Shown: in pieces, positions 55,766 through 64,000 of the stretch | Numbering within the stretch: the stretch's first letter is position 1 | Layout: each line of letters starts with the position of its first letter | NCBI GenBank assembly: GCA_034440635.1 | Contig: JAOTON010001597.1 | Coordinates: forward strand, 868,001 to 932,000 | Direction of reading: 5' to 3' | Length of the DNA: 64,000 nucleotides | Origin: Lepas anatifera | Lineage: Eukaryota > Arthropoda > Thecostraca > Lepadidae | The notes under the pieces: generated by a model | Told to the model about the DNA's origin: nothing | Seen by the model: the letters and a program-made list of their open reading frames with translations, nothing else | Databases searched by the model: none | Translations under genes and position numbers: made by a program

Positions 55766-58500
55766 CTTACCTTACCTTACCTTACCTTACGGATTTTCGG
55801 AATTTCGAGGCACAAGGCCTGCAGGCTCCGTTCTCCACGAGCTCAATTTCCATCGTGCTAGACTCACTCGTTCTCAGGAGAAAAGTACCTGAGATGAGCC
55901 CAGTGTTCATCTAGGCCACTTTTGAATTGGGAAATGGTTTGTGCTGTAACGAGTCAGGGAGAGAGTTCCAATCAGATATAGATCGGACCCCAAGGGCGCA
56001 ACGACGAGTCCTTGTTTGAGCAGATGGTTTAGCCAACTTCTTAGAATGACCTCGAGTGCGAGTGTGGGGGTCCAGAGCAACAAACTGCACGAAATCCTGA
56101 TCGATGTTTCCGTTCATCAGCTGGTACAGCTTGATCATGTCCCCCCTACTCCTGCGGTAGTATAGGGATGGAAGATCTAGTGCTTGCAGTCTCTCTGGGT
56201 AGGGTAAGTGACGAAGGGACTGCACCAAGCGGGTTGCACGTCTCTGGACTCTTTCCACTAGCTTCTGATCGGCTCGGTTGAATGGGCCCCACACACTGTT
56301 GCCATATTCCAGAAGTGGGCGCACAAGTGCCTTGTAAAGCCGGGGAGCGTGAAACTGTCGATATTAGCGAAAGACCTACGAATGACTGCGAGTACCCTAT
56401 TTGCTCTGGCAACGGCTGTACAAGCCTGCTGTCGAAACTTGACTTCCCCGTCAATCACGATGCCCAGGTCTCTTTCCCCAGATGACTCGCGGATCTGAGT
56501 CCCCGTCATGAAGTAACTGTGGTGGGCGTTGGCAGGGCCAATGTGCAGGACTGAACACTTGTCTAGATTGAAAGGGAGCTGCCAGACCGCAGACCATTTA
56601 AGCAAGCTGTTTATGTCTCGTTGGAGAGAGGCTCTGGATACAAGGTCCTGCACAGAGGTGTACACCTTGGTATCATCCGCAAAGATCTTGATACAACACT
56701 CCACAACATCGGGCAGGTCATTGATGTATATCAAGAACAGGATTGGACCCAGAACTGACCCCTGGGAGACTCCACTAGACACCCTCAGCCAATCGGACGC
56801 AGCTGTGCCTATCACCACTCTCTGCTGTCGATGCAAAAAGAAAGGCACTGATCCATGTAAGAAGACGTCCCCTCACCCCATATCCATATAGCTTCTTTAA
56901 GAGTCTCTCGTGTGGCACAGAGTCGAACGCTTTTGAAAAATCCAAATAGACTACATCCACTGGTTTGTGGTCCTCGATGAGCTGACTCCAGTCCTCCAAG
57001 ACCTCCAACAGTTGCGACTCACAGGAGCGTTTTGGTCGGAATCCGTGTTGGTGACGGGAGAGCAGATTGTGTTCAGTGAGGTGAAGGAGAAGCCGGTCTC
57101 GTATCAACGATTCCATGATCTTGCATGGGACAGATGTGAGGCTCACTGGTCTGTAGTTGCCAGGGTCTTGCCGATTCCCTTTCTTGAATATGGGAACCAC
57201 TTTCCCTAGCTTCCAGGCCTCAGGCAGGAGTCCGGAGTCCAACAATTTCTGGAAAAGGTTAGCAAGCGGAATGCACAAGGTGTTGCAGGATTCAGAAAGA
57301 ATCCGTGGGTGAAGCAGGTCAGGCCCAGGGGAACTGTTGGACTTCAGGTTATGAAGCTTTACTGCAACGCCTTGTTCTGTGAATACGATGCTCTCCAGAA
57401 AGGGTCCGTGGTAGCGCTGCTCAAACTCGGGGATGGTCAGCAGGTTTTCCTTGGTGAACTTGCTGGCAAAGAAGGAGTTGAGAACCCTAGCCTTCTCTTC
57501 GTCGCTGGAAGCCAAAACACCCGATGCGTCTGCCAGGTCCTCGATTTTACCCTTGGTTTTTAGCCTGCTGTTTACATACTTCTGGAATGGCTTGGGACAT
57601 GTGTTTGAATTTCTTGCCAGGTTATGCTCATGCTGCCGCTGGAGACGACGTGTCAGGCTCCTCAGCTGTTTAGCGCACAGAGTGCATCTACCATAATCGA
57701 TGACATCCCCAGACAGCTTGTATTGCCTCCAAAGCCTGTTCTTCCTGTCCTTACGCTTCAGCGCTGAACTAGTCATGTAGATGTTTTTACGGTTGTTCCT
57801 GGTACGTACAATGGGGATACAGTGTTCCACCAAGGAGTTCAATGTGTTCATGAAAAAACGGTATGACTCTTCAGTAGACAGTGATTCCAATGAGTCCCAG
57901 TTGACTTCCATTATCAGCTGGTTGAGGCGGGCAAAGTCAGCTCGGTTGAAAATGAAGTGGCTTACAGTTTTGGAACTGGGTTTCGAGTACAGATTCAGAG
58001 AAAATCTCAGGACCAAATGGTCACTCTTGCCTAGCCCTGGTAGATAACGCAAGTCACTCAGCATGCCTTCCTCATTGCTGCAGATAAGGTCCAGTACGCT
58101 ACCAACGTCCCTACCCCTCATCCTAGTCGGTGATCGAACATGCTGGAAAAGAAAGTGTTGATGCATGATGTTAATGAGTTTGTGAGAGGGATGACCAGGG
58201 GGGGGCACCGGAAAATACCCTATTCCAATCAATCTGAGGAAAGTTAAAATCGCCTACAAGCAAAAGGTGAGAAGGTGAGAGTGAGCAAACCTGATCCAGC
58301 AGAACCTCAAAGTTGACCATGTCTTGATGACCATCTCCACTGGGACTACGATAAACACAGCAGAGAAGAAGAGTATCCTTCCTGTGGAGACACAATTTAA
58401 CAATTAGGTGCTCTTTGAAGATTGCATGTGAGAGGGTCATACAAGAGGAGTGTAAGGCATTGCGAACAAGTATGGCTATTCCTCTCTCACCACTACCGCC
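55766..58500 (-). mobile_element. CR1-type LINE, 5'-truncated, three frameshifts
   Basis: A minus-strand copy of the family that is intact at 60530. In coding order: an endonuclease part (GDFNFPQIDW, SDHL), a frame shift near 58195 at a run of eight G, RT with NYRPVSLTSVPCKIMESLI, HGFRPKRSCESQLL and YLDFSKAFDSVPH, a shift near 56830 in a T run, SQGSVLGPILFLIYINDLP and FADDTKVY, a shift near 56340, then the C-terminal RVQRRATRLVQSL region to about 55911. The 3' UTR resembles that of the plus copy and ends in (GTAAG)n at 55790-55766. It starts inside the endonuclease, so it is truncated. Confidence 0.92.
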
Positions 58501-59490
58501 CAGATTTTTTCTTTTTTGTGTGCGTTGAAGCTTATGTATGTGTGGTAGATTGCTGTGTCTACCTTTAAAGGCCTTAACTGTGTTAACTATGTCCAGCAGC
58601 CTAACCTAGTCAAGCAGCCTAAATTATTTTCCAATTATTATTTGCACCTCCGTACAGGCTAATCGGTCGTCTATAATAATAAATATATTTAGGAACTGCC
58701 ACAACACACTCTATTGCCTTGGCCACAACACGTCAGTGCTGCGCCAGGCTGTGTTGAAAACTTTTATATCACGTGACTTTTCATTAGCTGCATTGTATTT
58801 TTTTTCTTATTGCATGTCTTTGACCATTATCGTCCTAAATGCGCCGTCTTATAGCTTTTTATTATCTTCTGCTCAAATTTATTATGTTATTTGACTAGTA
58901 GAGAAAAAACACTTTTGATTTGTTTAAGAGAAAGTATTATCTAACTTTAACCAATTGGAATACGATAATATTGCTGCTGGTTTTGCTTATCACTTATCGT
59001 GGGTTTTGCCGCGTTGGACTCGTTTTGTGCAAATGATTTCTTACGATTCCTTAGCGCCATTCTTTTCTTATCTTTTGGGCCCACGGTTTTCTTACAGATT
59101 TGATTAACAGTTTGCTTTGCAGACAGTTTTTTCTCGGAAAGGGTCTTAGCTGATTTCGGGTGTTTCGAGGTATGTCGTGTGGTGGGGTTCCGCAACTGTG
59201 GCTGCTGACAGTGTGACTGGTAGATCATATGTCCTGTATTTGTATATCCATACATATATTTGGAACACACACACACATACATATACGTACATACCCACAG
59301 GTGAAAAAGAGCACACGAGGCAACAATGAATGCAGATAAGGTGTAGTGTGTATGCTCACTTCGAAGAAAAAAAAATTGTGTGGGTGGTTTGTATCATAAA
59401 AAAGAAAAAAAGGCAGGGCAAGGGAAAAGAAAAGAAAAAAAATCATGGGTTAGTGTTAACTCACGGCCAGTGTATATATGTATCGGCCAG
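58501..59490. other. Intergenic, no gene recognised
   Basis: AT-rich DNA with an (AC)n/(TACA)n patch near 59260-59300 and A-rich runs at 59395-59440. Confidence 0.5.
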
Positions 59491-59509
59491 TGTATGAATC
59501 GTGCGGCCG

Positions 59510-59745
59510 CAACGCAACAGCGGCGCCGAGAAGCAGCCCCAGGAGCGCCGACCAGCGGCCTCAGCAGCACAACTCGGTCAAACACCGGCGCCAACCAGCG
59601 GCCACCGCACCGTCACCCAGCGGCCACCACAGCGCCGCCCTAGCGGCCACAGTACCGCCGCCCATCTGCCACTGCACCGCCGCCCAGCGGCCACCGTACC
59701 GCCGCCCAGCGGCCAACACAGCGCCGTCCGCTGCTGAGCACCAGC
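59510..59745. repeat. GC-rich imperfect minisatellite
   Basis: Loose repeats of CCCAGCGGCCACCGTACCGC, about 24-27 bp. Open in several frames only because of the repeat. Confidence 0.7.
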
Positions 59746-59889
59746 GCCCGGCGCCCGACGTCGAGCCGCAGCCAGCTATGGTCGCGCCCGACTAGCGCGG
59801 TCCCGCAGCGCCCGCTCGAGGGCACAACCGCCAATGCAGCAGGCCACCCTCGACAGAATCATAGTAGCTGCCGAAGACATTTTTATTAG

Positions 59890-59910
59890 AGAGAGAGAGA
59901 GGAGAGCGAG

Positions 59911-59993
<83 letters not shown>
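59890..59993. repeat. (GA)n microsatellite
   Basis: Just over 100 bp of nearly pure GA, 0.3 kb before the LINE ORF1 remnant. Confidence 0.95.
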
Positions 59994-59997
<4 letters not shown>

Positions 59998-60313
59998 CTG
60001 AAGTAGGTGGAGGAGAGCTGGGGTGAGTTGTTGGTTGCGCGGATTTGGGGAGATGACTACGGATCGACAGGAGGGTGCCAAAGGCGAGCCTGTTAGTCTC
60101 CCAGGACTGTCCAGTCAATTTGTACCGCGAATATTCAAGCGAATAGTTAGCTTTTGGTACAGTGTGCCTCGTTACTCACAATTTCCACGCTACCCTGGCT
60201 CACGAGCCCGCACAGGAGTGATAGGCAAACTAGACTATCAACTCTGTCTCGACCACCAAGGAACAGTGCTGACTCCACAGGGATGAAACACGTCACTGAG
60301 CCTAGACATCTAG

Positions 60314-63300
60314 TCGAGGACATACCAGCATCAAGCAGTAATGCACCTCTGGCGTCCCCCTGCGACTGATGTAGCCTCCAGAAGAGCACCTGAGCAGGAA
60401 GACGTTGGTTCTTCCACAACTACCTCTCAGGTGAATACTGAAGGTAGTCACAATCTATCAGGTCCGGGTACAGCTTCGGGTGCTGATGCTCCTCAGCAGC
60501 GGCGTTTCTGACTCAATGACGTCCAGAGCTTGCAAGTGCTGTACACAAATTGTGATCAGTTTCCCAACAAACGTGAAGGTTTCTGTATGCAGATAGCAGG
60601 TGAAGAACCTGACCTTATCATCCTAACGGAAGTTATTCCCAAAGCCCAAAGATTACCCATACATCCTGCACTTCTCAACATACCAAATTACAACCTTTTC
60701 ACTGGTTTTGATCCCACCCTTCCCAACCTTGGTCCTAGCGGTGTACGTGGTGTATGTATATATGTGCGTAACTCCCTTAAGGCATCTCTTGTCTCTTTTC
60801 CTGCAATTTTCAAGGAACACCTCTTTGTTAAGATCAGCTTGAAGAAAGGCGACCACCTACTGGTCGGTGGGATATACCGCAGTCCCTCTGATGATGGACA
60901 CCAAAGTGTGGCAAACTTTTCCGGGCTCCTGAAGGATGTCTCTGAGAAAAAATCTTCACACATTCTGATTGTTGGTGACTTCAACTTTCCACAGATTGAT
61001 TGGGTGGCTGAACACTCTTCAGCACCGTCTAGTCATGCATCTCATCAATTTATTGAACTCACACAGGAATATTTTCTCTTCCAGCATGTGCAGAAACCCA
61101 CTCGTTTTCGTGAAGGACAGTCTGCTAACATTCTTGACCTTATATTTTCCAATGAGGAAAGTATGGTGAAAAAGCTTGAGTTCTTCCATGGAATTGGGAA
61201 GAGCGATCATTTGATTCTTCGTTTCGATCTTCGATGTTATACCGAGTGTAAGGATCCCGGTCCCTCCAAACACAATTCTGCTCGAGCCAACTTTGAACAG
61301 CTGAACACGATGATGCGGGACATCGACTGGAGTGTATTGGATGTAATGTGTACTGAGGATGCTTTCAATCTCTTCATGGATCTTTTGAACTCAACAGTTG
61401 ACACATGTATTCCAAAGACTAGGGTGAGAAGAAATCGGAAAAACATTTATATGACCAGTCAAGCACTCAACCTCAAGCAAAAAAAGAAAGAACTATCGAA
61501 GGTGTACCAGCACACAAGGGACCCCATTGATCTCGCTAGGCTAACACTGTGTCAAAACAAGTTAAGAACACTGACCCGCAGGCTCCATAAGGACTTTGAA
61601 AGCAACTTAGCGGCGAACGTGAAGTCCAACCCAAAAGCCTTCTGGAAATATACTAATTCAAGGCTCAAAACCAAGAGTGGTATTGATGACCTGAAGGATC
61701 AAGATGGCTGTTCTGTATCTGACGACCAGGAAAAGGCTCAGCTTTTGAACTCGTTTTTTGCTTCGGTGTTCACTGAGGAGGACACAAGCAACATACCTGC
61801 ATTCCCCAACCGTAGTTTGGAATCTTCCATCGATGACATCCTTATCACCCCCCAGTTAGTTCATTCCAAACTGGTGTGCCTAAAAACCTCCAGCTCTCCT
61901 GGTCCGGACTTAGTTCACCCACGTCTTCTTCATGACGCCGCAGTTTCCCTAGCTACGCCCCTTGCTCGTCTCTTCAGAAAGTCTATGGATGAGGGAGTGA
62001 TCCCAGGCAAGTGGAAACTCGGTAGTGTTGTACCGATTTTCAAGAAAGGCGACAAGCAAATCCCAAGTAATTACCGTCCAGTCAGCCTGACATCTGTGAC
62101 CTGCAAAGTTCTCGAATCCATTGTTAAGGATGCAATACTGCAGCACCTACATCAGCACCAACTCTTGTCAAATAGCCAACATGGATTTCGACCCAAGCGC
62201 TCTTGCGACTCGCATCTCCTCGAAGTGTTGGAAGATTGGACACAGCTGCTCGAACAGTCCCATCCAGTGGATTCTATATACCTGGACTTTCAGAAAGCTT
62301 TTGACAAGGTCCCACACGCACGGTTATTGCACAAAATTGAGGGTTATGGAGTGACGGGTAAGCTACTTGGCTGGATAAAAGCGTTTCTGACTGACAGATT
62401 TCAACGTGTTTCGGTGGCCAGCTCGGTCTCCGACTGGACCATGGTAACTAGCGGAGTTCCACAGGGATCGGTTCTGGGACCATTGCTGTTCCTCCTTTAT
62501 ATTAACGATCTTCCGAACCACGTCCAGTCCAGCGTCAAAATCTTTGCTGACGACACGAAAATCTACAACACGGCTGACAATCCTAACTCTGTCAAATCCC
62601 TCCAAGATGACATCGATAGGGTTCACAAGTGGTCGGAAGTGTGGCAGCTCCGCTTTAATGTCCAAAAGTGTGCTGTCCTTCATATTGGCAGGAACAACAA
62701 CTACCACACGTACACCATGGGGGGAATTCCACTGAACACGACACAAGTGGAGCGGGACCTAGGAGTTCTTGTTGACCGTGAGCTGAAGTTCAGGGAACAC
62801 GCGTCATCAGCAATCTCCAAAGCCACACGTGTTCTAGCGGTCATCCGTAAATCATTTGCTCACATTGACTCGTTTACGCTGCCCTTCCTTTACAAAGCCC
62901 TAGTTCGCCCTCTGCTTGAGTATGGGAACGTGTCATGGGGCCCTTTCAATCGTGCCGACGAGATATCGCTCGAAAGGGTCCAGCGCCGTGCCACCCGTAT
63001 GATAAGTTCTATCAGAGAGCTTCCCTACTCGCAAAGGCTTCTTAGACTCAGGATGCCGTCTTTGTATTACAGGAGACGCCGTGGCGACATGATTAAGGTA
63101 TTCCAACTTCTGCACGGGGCCATAGACCAGGACCCCTCCCAGTTTCTCTGCTTAGATAGGGGCTCCCGTACCCGCGGCCACGCGTGGAAGTTGGTCAAAC
63201 CAAGTGCGACATCTAGAGCACGTCGCTCGGCATTCAGCTGTCGTATAGTTAATGACTGGAACTCCTTACCCACAACGGTGGTCGAAGCCCGCTCTATAGA

Positions 63301-63520
63301 TCAGTTTAAGGCAAGACTGGACTCCCACTGGACACACCTGATGTATGAGACCCCCGACTGACGCAGTCACTGACACCTCACGACTGCGTGGGAAACCCCA
63401 CTCGGGCGAACGCCCGGACGAGAGTGAAGACCTTAGATGAATGAGCTCGTCAGAGAACGGAACCGGCAGGCCACAAGGGCCTCCAAAATTTTCCGATAAT
63501 TGTAGGTAAGGTAAGGTAAG
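60314..63520 (+). mobile_element. CR1-type LINE with intact ORF2
   Basis: From the ORF1 remnant to a 3' (GGTAA)n tail at 63503-63520. The 3' UTR (GAGCTCGTCAGAGAACGGAA onward) matches the 3' UTR of the minus copy at 55766. The 5' boundary is not certain. The last 65 codons of an upstream frame (60314-60508, S/T/G-rich, ending QQRRF) look like the end of ORF1. Confidence 0.85.
60530..63361 (+). CDS. LINE ORF2: AP-like endonuclease and reverse transcriptase (943 codons)
   Basis: Nicks target DNA and copies LINE RNA by target-primed reverse transcription. The frame is open from 60512; the first ATG is at 60587, so the true start is uncertain. Numbers count from 60530. Endonuclease: TNCDQFPN at the start, LTEVIP, GDFNFPQIDW (D150, N152), SDH at 225-227. 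RT: SSSPGPDLVHPRLL, NYRPVSLTSVTCKVLESIV, HGFRPKRSCDSHLLEVLEDW, YLDFQKAFDKVPH, VPQGSVLGPLLFLLYINDLP, FADDTKIY (D674, D675) and a C-terminal RVQRRATRMISSI...DWNSLP region. All catalytic residues are present and there is no frameshift, so this copy is young and might be active. CR1 group by motif pattern; the precise clade is open. Confidence 0.95.
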   Translation: MQVLYTNCDQFPNKREGFCMQIAGEEPDLIILTEVIPKAQRLPIHPALLNIPNYNLFTGFDPTLPNLGPSGVRGVCIYVRNSLKASLVSFPAIFKEHLFVKISLKKGDHLLVGGIYRSPSDDGHQSVANFSGLLKDVSEKKSSHILIVGDFNFPQIDWVAEHSSAPSSHASHQFIELTQEYFLFQHVQKPTRFREGQSANILDLIFSNEESMVKKLEFFHGIGKSDHLILRFDLRCYTECKDPGPSKHNSARANFEQLNTMMRDIDWSVLDVMCTEDAFNLFMDLLNSTVDTCIPKTRVRRNRKNIYMTSQALNLKQKKKELSKVYQHTRDPIDLARLTLCQNKLRTLTRRLHKDFESNLAANVKSNPKAFWKYTNSRLKTKSGIDDLKDQDGCSVSDDQEKAQLLNSFFASVFTEEDTSNIPAFPNRSLESSIDDILITPQLVHSKLVCLKTSSSPGPDLVHPRLLHDAAVSLATPLARLFRKSMDEGVIPGKWKLGSVVPIFKKGDKQIPSNYRPVSLTSVTCKVLESIVKDAILQHLHQHQLLSNSQHGFRPKRSCDSHLLEVLEDWTQLLEQSHPVDSIYLDFQKAFDKVPHARLLHKIEGYGVTGKLLGWIKAFLTDRFQRVSVASSVSDWTMVTSGVPQGSVLGPLLFLLYINDLPNHVQSSVKIFADDTKIYNTADNPNSVKSLQDDIDRVHKWSEVWQLRFNVQKCAVLHIGRNNNYHTYTMGGIPLNTTQVERDLGVLVDRELKFREHASSAISKATRVLAVIRKSFAHIDSFTLPFLYKALVRPLLEYGNVSWGPFNRADEISLERVQRRATRMISSIRELPYSQRLLRLRMPSLYYRRRRGDMIKVFQLLHGAIDQDPSQFLCLDRGSRTRGHAWKLVKPSATSRARRSAFSCRIVNDWNSLPTTVVEARSIDQFKARLDSHWTHLMYETPD

Positions 63521-63582
63521 TTGTCAATGCAGGTACTACAGTTTACCAACGAGATGTTATGAATGAAAATTTAGCTAGAGAA

Positions 63583-64000
63583 TTAGTAGTTGTCAATGTA
63601 TAGTTTTTTTGCTACCTTTTTAAAGAAAGTTTTAGATTTTGGTATGTCTTGCAAGTTTCTAATTTTGGGGGCAACAACACGGTTCCATGTTCTCGGAGCA
63701 GATACAAACACGGACAATTTACGGTACATTGTTGAGGCGAAAGGTACTTCAAAGTGTTGAATTTGCCGTGTGTTTCTTTGTATTCTATTGTTGGTAAAGA
63801 GTGTAAGAGAGTCAGATACCGCTAATGGAAGGCGGCCGCAAAGGAAGTCATGCATGAGGTTTAAGTGAGTGAATTCTACCAGATTTTTTAGCTTCAAGAT
63901 ACCATATTTTTTGAAGATTAGATTTGTATGTGCAAGTCTATCGGCTCCGTCAATTATTCTAACTATCCTTTTTTGTAGTGTGATGAGTCTGTGTAATTTG
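63583..64000 (-). mobile_element. 3' end of another LINE ORF2, running off the window
   Basis: Minus strand from the window edge: LQKRIVRIIDGADRLAHTN, IFKKYGILKLKNL, NTRQIQHFEVPF, FVSAPRTWNRVV, stop at 63583. This is the usual C-terminal tail of LINE reverse transcriptases, of a family different from the copies at 55.8 and 60.5 kb. The rest lies beyond the window. Confidence 0.8.

Overview
The window is eukaryotic, metazoan DNA: genes split by canonical GT-AG introns, GC-rich exons in AT-richer flanks, and many retrotransposons, miniature DNA transposons, tRNA-derived SINE-like pieces, minisatellites and microsatellites. A Mab-21/cGAS-like gene, a uridine-cytidine kinase gene and a NUDT14-type gene suggest an invertebrate, perhaps an arthropod such as a crustacean. 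The organism itself cannot be named from the sequence.

Layout. 1-9.4 kb: anonymous DNA with a (TA)n tract, a minus-strand Mab-21/cGAS-like gene (3688-5184), then a broken minus-strand LINE with reverse transcriptase, RNase H and a zinc knuckle (6190-9390). 9.4-21.9 kb: no gene seen. It holds a 35-bp minisatellite, a SINE split by an 8-bp-TSD hAT-like MITE, a second MITE copy, and two TTAA-flanked piggyBac-like elements arranged tail to tail. 22.0-42.0 kb: a complete six-exon uridine-cytidine kinase gene on the plus strand (265 aa). Its introns hold a 16-donor minisatellite, foldback elements, an 800-bp GA tract, a decayed LINE, an antisense PAN/fibrinogen-like pseudogene and more TTAA and hAT-like elements. 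42-47.6 kb: mostly anonymous, with a possible signal-peptide exon on the minus strand. 47.7-52.3 kb: a complete minus-strand NUDT14-like UDP-sugar pyrophosphatase gene (218 aa) with two alternative 77-nt fourth exons. 52.6-54.1 kb: a 23-bp minisatellite and TGACC-rich DNA. 55.7-64 kb: three CR1-type LINE copies, one with an intact 943-codon EN-RT frame.

The two most notable signals concern splicing. The NUDT14-like gene has a duplicated exon pair of exactly equal length and phase that can only be used one at a time, and the 3' splice site of the second copy lies in the loop of a near-perfect hairpin. In both housekeeping genes a minisatellite multiplies splice-site sequence next to a real splice site: donors after exon 1 of the kinase, and acceptor-like motifs upstream of exon 4a of the NUDT14-like gene.

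The two recognised enzymes both act on pyrimidine nucleotides (pyrimidine salvage and UDP-sugar turnover). They lie on opposite strands about 7 kb apart, and nothing in the sequence shows that they are co-regulated.
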